DNA from: Candidatus Enterococcus courvalinii
Lineage (GTDB): Bacteria > Bacillota > Bacilli > Lactobacillales > Enterococcaceae
DNA: 64,000 bases
Direction of reading: 5' to 3'
Assembly (NCBI RefSeq): GCF_017315945.1
Contig: NZ_JAFLWI010000007.1
Span: 1-64,000 of the forward strand
The notes beneath the pieces are model-generated. The model ran no database searches. It was given only the letters and a program-made list of their open reading frames with translations, and was not told the DNA's origin. Both the position numbers and the translations under genes were made by a program. This document shows positions 28,244 through 36,486 of this stretch, in pieces; the first letter of the stretch is position 1, and every line of letters begins with the position of its first letter.

Positions 28244-28531
28244 ATGGCCAAAGGACCGCTGATTACGCGTTCAGAATTACGAAAACGACAAAAAGAACAG
28301 ATGAGAGAACCAGTTGATGAAGCCAATTATCAGGTAAACAACCAGAGTGACCTAGAGCCGGCTAACAGCTCAAATTTTTATCGTAAAGTAAGTAAGAAGA
28401 AACAAAAGACAACCAAGACTCGAACAAGTGAGCGAGAAAAAACACATAAATGGAATGTTTTTTTGATGAAAGCATTAGCGATTGTAATCTTGTTGCTTTG
28501 TGTTGTGATCTTAGCAATCATATTTATTTAA
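28244..28531 (+). CDS. small membrane-anchored protein, 95 aa
   Basis: A basic, polar N-terminal 70 residues (ITRSELRKRQKEQMREPVDE, KKKQKTTKTRTSEREKTHK) are followed by one C-terminal membrane segment AIVILLLCVVILAIIFI, giving a tail-anchored type protein. It lies between NUDIX and mtnN genes with 12- and 16-nt gaps, so it is co-transcribed. I know of no defined function. Confidence 0.75.
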   Translation: MAKGPLITRSELRKRQKEQMREPVDEANYQVNNQSDLEPANSSNFYRKVSKKKQKTTKTRTSEREKTHKWNVFLMKALAIVILLLCVVILAIIFI

Positions 28532-28547
28532 GAGAGAAGGAAATTTT

Positions 28548-29240
28548 ATGAAAATCGGTATTATCGGAGCAATGGAAGAAGAAGTAAAAATTTTGCGAGA
28601 AAATTTAAGCGAACCTCTATCTTGGGAACGTGCGGGGGCATTGTTTATTTCTGGATCGCTAGGAAAACACGAAGTTATCGTTGTTCGTTCAGGCATCGGC
28701 AAAGTATTAGCATCTGTCACAACTAGTTTGTTGATTCAACAATATGGTGTGAATATGGTTATCAATACTGGATCTGCCGGTGGTATTGGTGAGGGCTTAG
28801 CTGTTGGTGATATTGTCGTTTCAGATAAAGTTGCCTATTTTGATGCAGATGCCACAGGATTTGGTTATAAACCAGGGCAACTACCAGGAATGCCTCTTTA
28901 TTATGAAGCAAGTACTTATTTACGTTCAGAAATGGTGAAGGCAGCAAACGCAACGAACTTGAATGTAAAAGAAGGCTTGATTGTGACTGGTGATACTTTC
29001 GTAGATTCTCCAACAAAAGTACAAGAAATCTTAACGAACTTTCCAGAAGCACTAGCATGTGAGATGGAAGGGGCAGCGGTAGGACAAACTGCACGCCAAT
29101 TTAATATTCCTTTCTTGATTGTGCGTGCAATGAGTGATACAGCAGATCATTCAGCTACACAAACATTTGATGAATTTATTGAAGATGCAGGTAAACGCTC
29201 AGCGGAAATGGTTATCCAATTTGTTAAACATCTTGTTTAA
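28548..29240 (+). CDS. mtnN: 5'-methylthioadenosine/S-adenosylhomocysteine nucleosidase
   Basis: A 230-residue nucleosidase removing adenine from methylthioadenosine and S-adenosylhomocysteine. Its product S-ribosylhomocysteine feeds LuxS at the start of the window. Landmarks: MKIGIIGAMEEEVKILRENL at the N-terminus with the base-contacting Glu, VVRSGIGKVLAS, INTGSAGG, VTGDTFV, CEMEGAAVGQ and VRAMSDTAD (catalytic Asp). An AGAAGGA site precedes the ATG. It is the third gene of its operon. Confidence 0.95.
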   Translation: MKIGIIGAMEEEVKILRENLSEPLSWERAGALFISGSLGKHEVIVVRSGIGKVLASVTTSLLIQQYGVNMVINTGSAGGIGEGLAVGDIVVSDKVAYFDADATGFGYKPGQLPGMPLYYEASTYLRSEMVKAANATNLNVKEGLIVTGDTFVDSPTKVQEILTNFPEALACEMEGAAVGQTARQFNIPFLIVRAMSDTADHSATQTFDEFIEDAGKRSAEMVIQFVKHLV

Positions 29241-29251
29241 GGAGGAAACAC

Positions 29252-29797
29252 GTGAAAGCATTAGTGTCGATTGATTATACAAATGACTTCGTTGCAACTG
29301 ATGGGAAATTGACAACGGGTGCTGCTGGACAAGCAATTGAACCAGCAATTACAGCACATACCCGTGAATTTATTGAAGAAAATGAATATGTGGTATTTGC
29401 AATTGATGCCCACGATCCAAAAGATTTATTTCATCCAGAGAATCGTTTATTTCCACCTCATAATGTGATTGGGACTGATGGTCGGAATTTGTTTGGGAAA
29501 TTAGCACCGCTTTATCAAAAATACCAAGAACAGGAAAATATTTACTGGATCGATAAAAGACATTATTCGGCTTTTAGTGGAACAGACCTGGACATTCGCT
29601 TGAGAGAACGAAAGATTACAGACGTATATTTAACTGGTGTCTGCACCGACATTTGTGTTTTGCACACGGCTGTTGATGCGTATAATTTGGGCTATAACTT
29701 ATTTATTTATAAAGATGCTGTGGCAAGCTTTGATGAAATTGGTCATGAATGGGCGCTCAGACATTTTGAAAACACGTTGGGGGCAACGATTGTCTAA
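29252..29797 (+). CDS. isochorismatase-family cysteine hydrolase (nicotinamidase-like)
   Basis: A 181-residue cysteine hydrolase. The catalytic triad is recognisable as Asp in SIDYTNDFV, Lys in WIDKRHYSAF, and Cys in GVCTDICVLHTAVDAY. Nicotinamidase (PncA) is the likely activity, giving nicotinic acid for NAD salvage; other amidases share the fold. The start is GTG, 6 nt after AAGGAGG, and lies 11 nt beyond mtnN. It is the last gene of the operon. Confidence 0.87.
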   Translation: MKALVSIDYTNDFVATDGKLTTGAAGQAIEPAITAHTREFIEENEYVVFAIDAHDPKDLFHPENRLFPPHNVIGTDGRNLFGKLAPLYQKYQEQENIYWIDKRHYSAFSGTDLDIRLRERKITDVYLTGVCTDICVLHTAVDAYNLGYNLFIYKDAVASFDEIGHEWALRHFENTLGATIV

Positions 29798-29810
29798 AAG
29801 GTTGTGAAAG

Positions 29811-29960
29811 AAGTGTTTATTCCAATAAATAAGAATAAATTTTCAAAAATTACTTCCCAAAAATTTGTGAAATTTAGACTCATTTTTAAGGAGTTACTTC
29901 TTGAACCTCGTGAAGGTTACAGCACAAAACACTTAGCTCTATTTAGAGAATAAAAAGTTT
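29811..29960. repeat. dispersed noncoding repeat, copy A
   Basis: This 150-bp stretch aligns by eye with copy B at about 50.0 kb. Shared blocks include AAATTACTTC, ATTTAG, AGGAGTT, GAAC and CTTAGCT in the same order and at similar spacing. It contains no ORF, lies right after a gene end, and precedes a terminator. The family is not one I recognise. Confidence 0.5.
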
Positions 29961-29980
29961 ACCTTCACCAAGAAAAAATA

Positions 29981-30017
29981 AAAAAAGAGGACTGTTCAAT
30001 CAGTCCTCTTTTTTTAT
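29981..30017. terminator. bidirectional terminator
   Basis: AAAAAGAGGACTG / CAGTCCTCTTTTT stem with a 6-nt loop lies between the convergent hydrolase gene and pepO. Confidence 0.9.
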
Positions 30018-30069
30018 AGCTCTTTCGTTATCAAATATCCAGAAAAAGACAGAAGGTTAAGTATTTACA

Positions 30070-31977
30070 TTACCAAATATGCACACGCTTTTCTGGTGCA
30101 CGATACATAGCATCATCTGGAGTAACGTCGAACGTAGCATAAAATTCTTCTAAATTTTGTGGTTGGATATTTGCACGAAGTTTTGCTGGTGCATGAACAT
30201 CTACTTGCAATAGCAATTGTTGATATTCTTTTTTTGCTTTGGTACGCCAAATGGTTGCCCAGTTGACAAAGAAAGATTCTAAGGAAAGATCTTCTTCACC
30301 TTTCGCAGCTTCCAAGGCACAGCTTAGCCCGCCTGCATCTGCGATATTTTCTGAAACAGTGAGTTTTCCATTCACAGCGCCATCTGCAAATTCAATTCCA
30401 TCAAATTCTTCGATCATTGCTTTTGCTTTTTCTTGGAAATGAGCTAAGTCATCATCTGTCCACCAGTTGTTTAAATTCCCATATTCATCAAAAAGTGCGC
30501 CGTTATTATCAAAGGCATGCGAAATCTCGTGTGCAATGACAGCACCAATGCCCCCAAAGTTTGCAGAACTTGATTGATCCAAACTATAAAAAGGTGCTTG
30601 TAAAATTGCTGCTGGGAAAACAATGATATTTCTAAATGGATGGTAATAAGCATTGACTGTGTCAGCACTCATTTCCCATTCTGTTCGATCAACTGGTTTG
30701 TTCCATTTGCTGAAACGGTCAATCAACACTTTTTTACTAAAATCGAAGGCATTTGAAAGTAGAGTGCCACCTTCTTCAGAAGATACTGTTTGGAATTGAT
30801 CAAAAATCGCTGGGATTTTCTCAGGATAACCAACTTGAATACCTAATTTGTTTAATTTAATGATTGCTTTCTCACGCGTTTCGTCACTAAGCCAATTGTT
30901 TTCTTCTAATCGTTTTTGATAAACAGCAATCATCTTTTCTACCATTTGTTCAACATCTTTTTTGGCAGCTTCACCAAAATATTTTTTGCCGTAATAATCT
31001 CCTACGACTTGGTCGAATTGGCCGGAAGCTAAATAGAAAGCCGCTTTCTTTTGTGGCATCGCTTCATCAGCGCCAGAAAGGGTACGAGAATAGATACTGC
31101 CGATTTGTCGAAAGTCTTCTGAAAGATAGCCACTTAAGGAACGTACCGTTTTAACCAATAACCAACTTTTCAATAATGAAAAATGGGCATCAGTTAGTAA
31201 CTCATTCAAATGTTCAAAGTAAACGGGATCCGTTACGATTACTTTATCTGGCTGTGTGCCAATCAAACCAATTGTCAATTTTTCTAAGTCTAACTTTTTG
31301 CTGTAACCGACAAACGTTTCAAATGATTTTGGGTTATACATTTTGCTGTAATCGGCATTTTCTTCCGCACTTTTTACGTGTGGAGCAATCAGTTTATCAA
31401 ATTGGATAGCTTGTTCCACGATTGCTTCAGCATGTTGTTTTTCTTTACCAGTAAGCTCTAATAACTGAACCATCATGTCAAAAAACACCGACAAAAGTTG
31501 TGCACCGTTTGGATGTTCGGGTGTGTAATACGTTTTATCAGGCAAAAATAAAGAAGGGGAATAAGCAAAATAAGCATTTGTTTGCGCATTTTTCATATCT
31601 GCATCAACATCAACTGTGAATGGCAACGCAAATCCTTCCAATGTCCAATCAGGAAACAGTGCATTTAAGTCAGAATAAGAATTGATGGCTTCGATTTTTT
31701 CCAATAAAGGTAAGAGCGGCGTTGCGCCTAAGTCATTTCGTTTAGCGTAATCGTTGGCCAGTTGATAATAGGCTAGAAAGTTTTTCATTTTTTCGGAAGA
31801 AACTTTTTTAGGATGTGCAAGTAAGTCGTCTACTTCTCCCATCAAAAGCTGATCGATTCCTTCGACTAAATCTTGAAATCCACCTGTAGCAGGTTTGTCA
31901 GCTGGAATTTTCGCTGTCTTTAGCCAGTCTTCATTGACTGCTTCAAAGAAATCTTGTTTCAATCGTTCTTTATTCAT
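30070..31977 (-). CDS. pepO: M13 family metallopeptidase (PepO-like endopeptidase)
   Basis: A 635-residue zinc endopeptidase of the neprilysin family, usual length for lactic acid bacterial PepO. The zinc site is HEISH within VIAHEISHAFDNNG (about residue 485), and the third ligand is Glu in ENIADAGG. The C-terminus YRAPEKRVHIW ends in the family's typical xxW. There is no signal peptide, so it is cytoplasmic and cuts oligopeptides. GGAGTGA precedes the ATG. It is a single gene. Confidence 0.94.
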   Translation of the reverse strand: MNKERLKQDFFEAVNEDWLKTAKIPADKPATGGFQDLVEGIDQLLMGEVDDLLAHPKKVSSEKMKNFLAYYQLANDYAKRNDLGATPLLPLLEKIEAINSYSDLNALFPDWTLEGFALPFTVDVDADMKNAQTNAYFAYSPSLFLPDKTYYTPEHPNGAQLLSVFFDMMVQLLELTGKEKQHAEAIVEQAIQFDKLIAPHVKSAEENADYSKMYNPKSFETFVGYSKKLDLEKLTIGLIGTQPDKVIVTDPVYFEHLNELLTDAHFSLLKSWLLVKTVRSLSGYLSEDFRQIGSIYSRTLSGADEAMPQKKAAFYLASGQFDQVVGDYYGKKYFGEAAKKDVEQMVEKMIAVYQKRLEENNWLSDETREKAIIKLNKLGIQVGYPEKIPAIFDQFQTVSSEEGGTLLSNAFDFSKKVLIDRFSKWNKPVDRTEWEMSADTVNAYYHPFRNIIVFPAAILQAPFYSLDQSSSANFGGIGAVIAHEISHAFDNNGALFDEYGNLNNWWTDDDLAHFQEKAKAMIEEFDGIEFADGAVNGKLTVSENIADAGGLSCALEAAKGEEDLSLESFFVNWATIWRTKAKKEYQQLLLQVDVHAPAKLRANIQPQNLEEFYATFDVTPDDAMYRAPEKRVHIW

Positions 31978-32138
31978 TCATCAGTCACTCCTTTTTTCTC
32001 GTGAACTCATTATCTAACAAAAAGTTTTTTTAAACAAATACTATGGTGTTTGTCGATTTTTTTGTAAGAAATGAACAATCAAAGTCATTTGTTTTTTAGT
32101 TGGCATCTATTATAATGAAAAAAAGGAGGCGAAGGCAA

Positions 32139-32726
32139 CTGAAATCAGAAATGAGAGAGTTTTCTTCAGCTGGAGCAGCCAATCAAACAATGAAAGATCA
32201 GTGGATTGGTTTGCCAGAAGAACGTTTTGAGAAATACCAGAACTGGAAAACCCCATCAGGCTATTTATGCGGCACTTATGCAGCGGCAGTTTTGTTAGCT
32301 TATTATCAAGATTACCGACAAGAGTTCGCATTGCCGGAACGGATTCGTGTCAAAGAAAGTCCAGATGAAACTATACTAATTGATTTATTACGTGCTTACA
32401 TCCAACCATTAGGAATGCCGACAATTCCGTTACAAGTTAGTCATGGACTCTCTCAGTTTTTAAAAGCAATGGGAGAAGAGCAACGTGCTAGAGGAACCTT
32501 GTTTGGATCATGGCAACGTGCTACCAAACGGATTCGTCAAGGAAAGCCCGTGTTAGTTGGCTTGTTGAAAGGACTAGGAAGTACCTATGGAAATCATTGG
32601 GTGGTTGCTTACGCATATTTTGAGTCATCCACAGGAAAACGCTATTATAAAGTGCATGATAATTGGGGAAATACGAAAAAAATCATACCAGCAAGCTGGA
32701 CGAATGGAACTGTTTCACTTTCGTAA
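32139..32726 (+). CDS. C39-like (papain-fold) cysteine peptidase domain protein
   Basis: About 195 residues with a Cys peptidase-like layout: Cys in SGYLCGTYAAAVLLAYY, His in GNHWVVAYAYF, and Asp/Asn in KVHDNWGNTKK. There is no signal peptide, so it is probably cytoplasmic; the role is unknown. The start is unclear. AAAGGAGG (32122-32129) lies 9 nt before an in-frame CTG (used here). ATG 32115 overlaps a TATAAT -10 element, and ATG 32151 is 21 nt from the ribosome site. Confidence 0.65.
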   Translation: MKSEMREFSSAGAANQTMKDQWIGLPEERFEKYQNWKTPSGYLCGTYAAAVLLAYYQDYRQEFALPERIRVKESPDETILIDLLRAYIQPLGMPTIPLQVSHGLSQFLKAMGEEQRARGTLFGSWQRATKRIRQGKPVLVGLLKGLGSTYGNHWVVAYAYFESSTGKRYYKVHDNWGNTKKIIPASWTNGTVSLS

Positions 32727-32803
32727 CAATTTGCTGAAATTACCAGAAAATATGTTGAAAGTATGTTAAACTAACGTGGAATAGAAGTTTTAGGGAGGCC
32801 TAC

Positions 32804-33778
32804 ATGAGTAAAAAGTATCAGGATGACACGCTGAAAATTTTTAGCTTGAATGGAAATCGTCCATTAGCTGAAAAAATTGCAAAAGTGTTTGGGACAGAAC
32901 TAGGAAAAAGTGTAGTAAAACAATTTAGTGATGGTGAGATTGCAATCAATATTGAAGAAAGCATTCGCGGGGATCATGTTTACATCGTTCAATCGACGAA
33001 TGCGCCGGTAAATGATTATTACATGGAACTATTAATCATGATCGATGCAATGAAACGTGCAAGTGCTAAAACAATCAATGTTGTTTTACCTTATTATGGC
33101 TACGCACGTCAAGACCGGACAGCAAAGCCTCATGAACCAATCACAGCAAAATTAATCGCTAATTTAATTGAGGAAGCTGGAGCAACACGTGTCTTAACAT
33201 TAGATTTACACACAGTTCAAGTACAAGGATTCTTTGATATTCCTGTAGATAATTTATTTACGATGCCACTTTTTGCACATTACTATCGCGAACTTGGCTT
33301 AACCGGTGATGATATTGTCGTTGTTTCACCAAAAAACAGTGGTGTCCAACGTGCGCGTAGTCTTTCTGAATACTTGGATAGTACTTTGGCAATTGTTGAT
33401 CATGCGGACGACGCTGACTTAGATAGCGGTTATGTGATTGGTGATGTTGAAGGAAAAACATGTATCATGGTCGATGATATCTTAAATACAGGTGCGACAT
33501 TTGCACGCGCTGCGAATGTTTTGAAAGAAAATGGTGCGAAAGATATTTATGCTTGTGCCTCTCATGGATTACTTTCAGTACCTGCAAAATCCATTCTAGA
33601 TGGCGCACCAATCAAAGATATTTGTATCACTGATTCTGTTTGGACGAAGGACGAATTCCATCCAGAAAACTTGACGATCATTACTTGTTCGGAACTAATG
33701 GGTGAAGCCGTGAAACGAATTCACGAAAACACGCCAATGAGTCCATTGTTCAAGTTAGAAGAAAAAGCTTTTGACTAA
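32804..33778 (+). CDS. prs: ribose-phosphate pyrophosphokinase
   Basis: A 324-residue class I PRPP synthase. It starts with [19 protein letters not shown], carries [20 protein letters not shown] (ATP-binding flexible loop side) and the PRPP-binding signature [12 protein letters not shown]. It makes the precursor for purines, pyrimidines, NAD, His and Trp. Enterococci often hold two prs copies; this one lacks purR/glmU neighbours, so it may be the second. AGGGAGG precedes the ATG, and a terminator follows. Confidence 0.95.
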   Translation: MSKKYQDDTLKIFSLNGNRPLAEKIAKVFGTELGKSVVKQFSDGEIAINIEESIRGDHVYIVQSTNAPVNDYYMELLIMIDAMKRASAKTINVVLPYYGYARQDRTAKPHEPITAKLIANLIEEAGATRVLTLDLHTVQVQGFFDIPVDNLFTMPLFAHYYRELGLTGDDIVVVSPKNSGVQRARSLSEYLDSTLAIVDHADDADLDSGYVIGDVEGKTCIMVDDILNTGATFARAANVLKENGAKDIYACASHGLLSVPAKSILDGAPIKDICITDSVWTKDEFHPENLTIITCSELMGEAVKRIHENTPMSPLFKLEEKAFD

Positions 33779-33812
33779 TCAATCGAAAGGTTGCTAAGCA
33801 AAATGTGAGAAA

Positions 33813-33858
33813 AGTGAGTAGTTTCCTCAAGTTGTTTGAGGCGCTACTCGCTTTTTTT
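33813..33858 (+). terminator. terminator of prs
   Basis: GTGAGTAG-ttt-CCTCAAG / TTGAGG-cg-CTACTCGC stem is followed by TTTTTTT. Two related 24-nt segments beginning AAAGGTTGCT flank it (33785 and 33864). Confidence 0.8.
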
Positions 33859-33964
33859 ATTCAAAAGGTTGCTTACTTTTTGTGAGGAAAAAGGATTTAT
33901 TTTTGGTAAGTAAGCTATTCTGTGCTAGAATGTGCCTAGCTATAAGTGGAAGGGATGAAACAAG

Positions 33965-35101
33965 GTGGAAAACATTTATTTGGATCATGCGGCGACAACA
34001 CCAATGCATCCTCAAGTAATCAAAGCAATGACTGACATCATGAATGAAACATTTGGCAATCCTTCAAGTATTCACGGCTTCGGAAGAGTAGCACATGAAA
34101 AACTTGAAACAGCACGCCAAATGATTGCGGACACATTGCAGGTGAAGTCGCATGAAATTATTTTTAATAGTGGTGGAACTGAAGGCGATAATACAGCAAT
34201 TCTTGAAACAGCTTTTGCAAGACAAAATGAAGGGAAACATTTGATCACCACGGCAATCGAGCATCCTGCAGTATTGAATACGATGAAATATTTAGAAACG
34301 CAAGGATTTGAAGTGACTTATTTGCCTGTTGATGAAAACGGGAATCTTTCAATCATTGACTTCCAACAAGCGTTACGTGAAGATACAATTTTAGTTTCAA
34401 TTATGTATGGGAATAATGAAATTGGAAATTTAATGCCAATCAAAGAAATCGGTGAGTTGTTGGCAGAACATCCTGCTTATTTTCACACTGATGCTGTCCA
34501 AGCTTATGGAAATCAAACGATTCGCCCGGAGGCTTTGGGAGTTGATTTGTTAAGTGTTTCTGCACATAAAATCAATGGGCCAAAAGGTGTTGGGTTCTTG
34601 TATAAACGTGATGGTGTGGCTATCCCAGCCTTGCTTTTAGGGGGGGAACAAGAAGAAAAACGACGTGCAGGAACAGAAAATCTAGCAGGTATCTGGGGGA
34701 TGGCAACAGCTGCAACGATTTTAGATGAGAAAGAACGTCAAGCTAGAAGTGAAAAATACCAAAAATTCCAACAAATGATTTTAACAGCGTTAGAAAATCA
34801 CGGAATCGCGTACCAAGTGAATGGTGATTTAGCGAATAAATTACCTCATGTTTTGAATTTGAGATTACCTGGTGTGACAAATGACTTATTGCTTATGAAG
34901 TTGGATCTTAGAGGAATCGCTATTTCAACAGGATCAGCATGTACAGCAGGAAATATTGAACCTTCTCATGTGTTAGAAGCAATGTATGGCGAAGACACAC
35001 CAATCCTAAAAGAATCCATTCGAATTAGCTTTGGTTTTGGGAATACGGAAGAAGAGATTCAACACTTTATCGAACAATTGCTTTCAATTTTAATAAAATA
35101 A
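33965..35101 (+). CDS. cysteine desulfurase (NifS/IscS family)
   Basis: A 378-residue PLP enzyme supplying sulfur from cysteine. The N-terminus IYLDHAATTPMHPQV, PLP lysine in SVSAHKINGPKGVGFLY, and active cysteine in STGSACTAGNIEPSHVL are clear. The class with the extended cysteine loop usually serves tRNA thiolation (MnmA) or general sulfur transfer rather than SUF. The start is GTG after AAGGGATG. The DUF1831 gene follows 130 nt later, a common partnership in lactobacilli. A terminator lies directly after the stop. Confidence 0.92.
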   Translation: MENIYLDHAATTPMHPQVIKAMTDIMNETFGNPSSIHGFGRVAHEKLETARQMIADTLQVKSHEIIFNSGGTEGDNTAILETAFARQNEGKHLITTAIEHPAVLNTMKYLETQGFEVTYLPVDENGNLSIIDFQQALREDTILVSIMYGNNEIGNLMPIKEIGELLAEHPAYFHTDAVQAYGNQTIRPEALGVDLLSVSAHKINGPKGVGFLYKRDGVAIPALLLGGEQEEKRRAGTENLAGIWGMATAATILDEKERQARSEKYQKFQQMILTALENHGIAYQVNGDLANKLPHVLNLRLPGVTNDLLLMKLDLRGIAISTGSACTAGNIEPSHVLEAMYGEDTPILKESIRISFGFGNTEEEIQHFIEQLLSILIK

Positions 35102-35143
35102 AAAAAGGACGGAAAACGAGATTTCGTTTGACCGTCCTTTTTT
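35101..35143 (+). terminator. terminator of the cysteine desulfurase gene
   Basis: AAAAAAGGACGG ... CCGTCCTTTTTT inverted repeat starts at the last base of the stop codon. Confidence 0.85.
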
Positions 35144-35239
35144 CTTGCCCTTTTGTAAAACTTTTGTCAAAGAAGCTAGTAAATTAATTTAGAACCTTTT
35201 ATAATTGAGATAGAAAATAATTTTATCGAGGTGAAGAAC

Positions 35240-35587
35240 GTGGCATTTGAAAAAACAGCGACAGTTCTTGGTGCAGAAACTAGTTATCGCTTAGCACCAA
35301 GTGCAAAGCGATATACACTGAGAGATAATGGCTTTATTGAAACAAATGGAGGAAATTACCAATTGATCCGCCCTTTAGATGCAACTCCACAAAGCAAAGA
35401 AGGATTTAAATTAAAAATAACTGTATCAAAAGACATTGAAACATTAAAGATGTCGATCACAACAGCTAATGGTCTAAAGGCTGTGAATATTTTCAAAGAT
35501 CCGAAGCAAAAAATGAGTCAAGATAAGTTTTACTTCTTGATGGATGGAATGATTAGCCGAGGCCTATTTGAAAAAATTGAAGATTAA
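35240..35587 (+). CDS. DUF1831 family protein
   Basis: A 115-residue soluble protein: MAFEKTATVLGAETSYRLAP at the start, YTLRDNGFIETNGGNYQLIR, and a C-terminal helix KFYFLMDGMISRGLFEKI. This matches DUF1831, a small Lactobacillales family often beside a cysteine desulfurase, with no proven function. GTG 35240 lies 8 nt after GAGG and is preferred to the GTG inside the ribosome site. Confidence 0.8.
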   Translation: MAFEKTATVLGAETSYRLAPSAKRYTLRDNGFIETNGGNYQLIRPLDATPQSKEGFKLKITVSKDIETLKMSITTANGLKAVNIFKDPKQKMSQDKFYFLMDGMISRGLFEKIED

Positions 35588-35591
35588 GCAA

Positions 35592-35639
35592 AAAATAACT
35601 CACCTCTTAGATGAATGAGAGGTGAGTTATTTCTTTTTT
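35592..35639 (+). terminator. terminator after the DUF1831 gene
   Basis: AAATAACTCACCTCT / AGAGGTGAGTTATTT perfect 15-bp stem with a 10-nt loop, then a T-rich run. Confidence 0.88.
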
Positions 35640-35772
35640 ATAACAAACATATCTATTAGTAGATTATTCTATACTATTTACAAAGCTTGGATACTCAATA
35701 TTTATCTAGAAAAGTAATTTACGCATTTTTGGTAAAAAAACACCCCAATTTTTTGTAGTTTTTATGTTTTTC

Positions 35773-35801
35773 TTGACTACTGGATACGCTATCAGTATCA
35801 T
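35773..35801 (+). promoter_or_regulatory. promoter of a possible small RNA
   Basis: -35 TTGACT (35773-35778), 17-bp spacer, -10 TATCAT (35796-35801). GATAC-N7-GTATC, a small inverted repeat, overlaps the -10. No convincing protein gene follows, but a terminator lies 250 nt downstream. Confidence 0.45.
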
Positions 35802-35807
35802 AAGTGG

Positions 35808-36056
35808 CAGATAGAAACAGCCAAATAAAAAAGGCACCTCGGCAAATGGTGGCAGCCAAATGCTGAGGCCTTGAATCAGTCAACCAAACGGACCAATCAA
35901 GTTTGCCATAGTCAACGCAATGCATCGACCTCGTTCATTGTAACGAATCTGGAAGTATAAATCTAGTTTTTTAGAGAAATTTTCTAGAGGATGTATTCGT
36001 TTTATTTGCTATGCTGAAAGGTATTGGACTGATTGGTGTCCGATACCTTTTCTTTT
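35808..36056 (+). ncRNA. candidate structured small RNA of about 250 nt
   Basis: The stretch runs from a predicted start near 35808 to a terminator, AAAGGTAT-t-GGAC / GTCC-g-ATACCTTT (36017-36050) with a T-rich tail. Near its 5' end is a GC-rich hairpin, AAGGC-a-CCTCGGCA / TGCTGAGG-CCTT (35832-35870), in an otherwise AT-rich gap. No ORF with a ribosome site is seen. It lacks tmRNA, RNase P and SRP RNA hallmarks. Expression is not shown. Confidence 0.35.
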
Positions 36057-36146
36057 GTCTTAAAATACGCGTAAGAGACAAAAACTACTAAAAAGTAGCA
36101 TGATTTTTGCTAAAAAATTACAGTAGTGAAGATTTTTATGATTTTG

Positions 36147-36175
36147 TTGTCTTTTTTCATCATTTGGAATATAGT
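36147..36175 (+). promoter_or_regulatory. promoter of the CAT-domain/PTS operon
   Basis: -35 TTGTCT (36147-36152), 17-bp spacer, -10 TATAGT (36170-36175). It lies 60 bp before the short antiterminator ORF. Confidence 0.5.
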
Positions 36176-36235
36176 CTGCGTATTAATTTACGAAGGCGCA
36201 TTTCAATGTGGCTGTTTCTGTCATAAAAAGGAGGC

Positions 36236-36400
36236 ATGCAGGTGCAAGTGATTTTGATATTGAATCATAATGCAGTCGTTGCAAGATCGAAGAAAGGAGA
36301 GTGGGTGCTCATTAGACGAGGAATCGGATTTGGTAAGAAGGTCGGTGATATCGTCGAATCGAAGAATGTAGAATGTATGTACCAAAAAATATCAACATGA
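36236..36400 (+). CDS. stand-alone CAT RNA-binding domain protein (LicT/BglG family, no PRDs)
   Basis: A 52-54-residue ORF after AAAAAGGAGG, ending in TGA seven bases before a RAT sequence. It matches the N-terminal co-antiterminator domain: ILNHNAVVARSK, then RRGIGFGKKVGDIVES, which carries the family's GIGFG(K)KxGD signature. Normal family members are about 280 residues with two PRDs that sense PTS phosphorylation; none follow. Isolated CAT domains of LicT and SacY bind RAT RNA constitutively (known). GTG 36242 has the best spacing (7 nt); ATG 36236 is in frame but only 1 nt from GGAGG. Confidence 0.7.
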   Translation: MQVQVILILNHNAVVARSKKGEWVLIRRGIGFGKKVGDIVESKNVECMYQKIST

Positions 36401-36406
36401 AATCTA

Positions 36407-36435
36407 GGGGAGTTACTGTCTGGCAGGCTTGACCC
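36407..36435 (+). promoter_or_regulatory. ribonucleic antiterminator (RAT) sequence
   Basis: GGGGAGTTACTG-TCTG-GCAGGC-TTGACCC closely follows the BglG/LicT RAT pattern (GTTACTG then GCAGGC then A/T-rich-ACC), with a loop one base shorter than the sacB RAT. Its 3' half is also the 5' arm of the terminator, so RAT binding and termination exclude each other. Confidence 0.8.
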
Positions 36436-36470
36436 ATTCCAAAGTTTGGAGTGAGTCAGGTCTATTTTTT
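36426..36470 (+). terminator. RAT-controlled terminator before the PTS genes
   Basis: GGCTTGACCCATTCCAAA pairs with TTTGGAGTGAGTCAGGTC (36445-36462) over 18 positions with one mismatch and a few GT pairs, then TATTTTTTTT. It stands 16 nt before the EIIA start. Confidence 0.85.
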
Positions 36471-36486
36471 TTAGGAGGATGATTGG

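Noticed and set aside
35808-36056. tmRNA, RNase P RNA or SRP RNA for the structured gap
   Set aside because: Conserved core sequences of these RNAs were looked for and not seen; kept only as an unassigned small RNA candidate.
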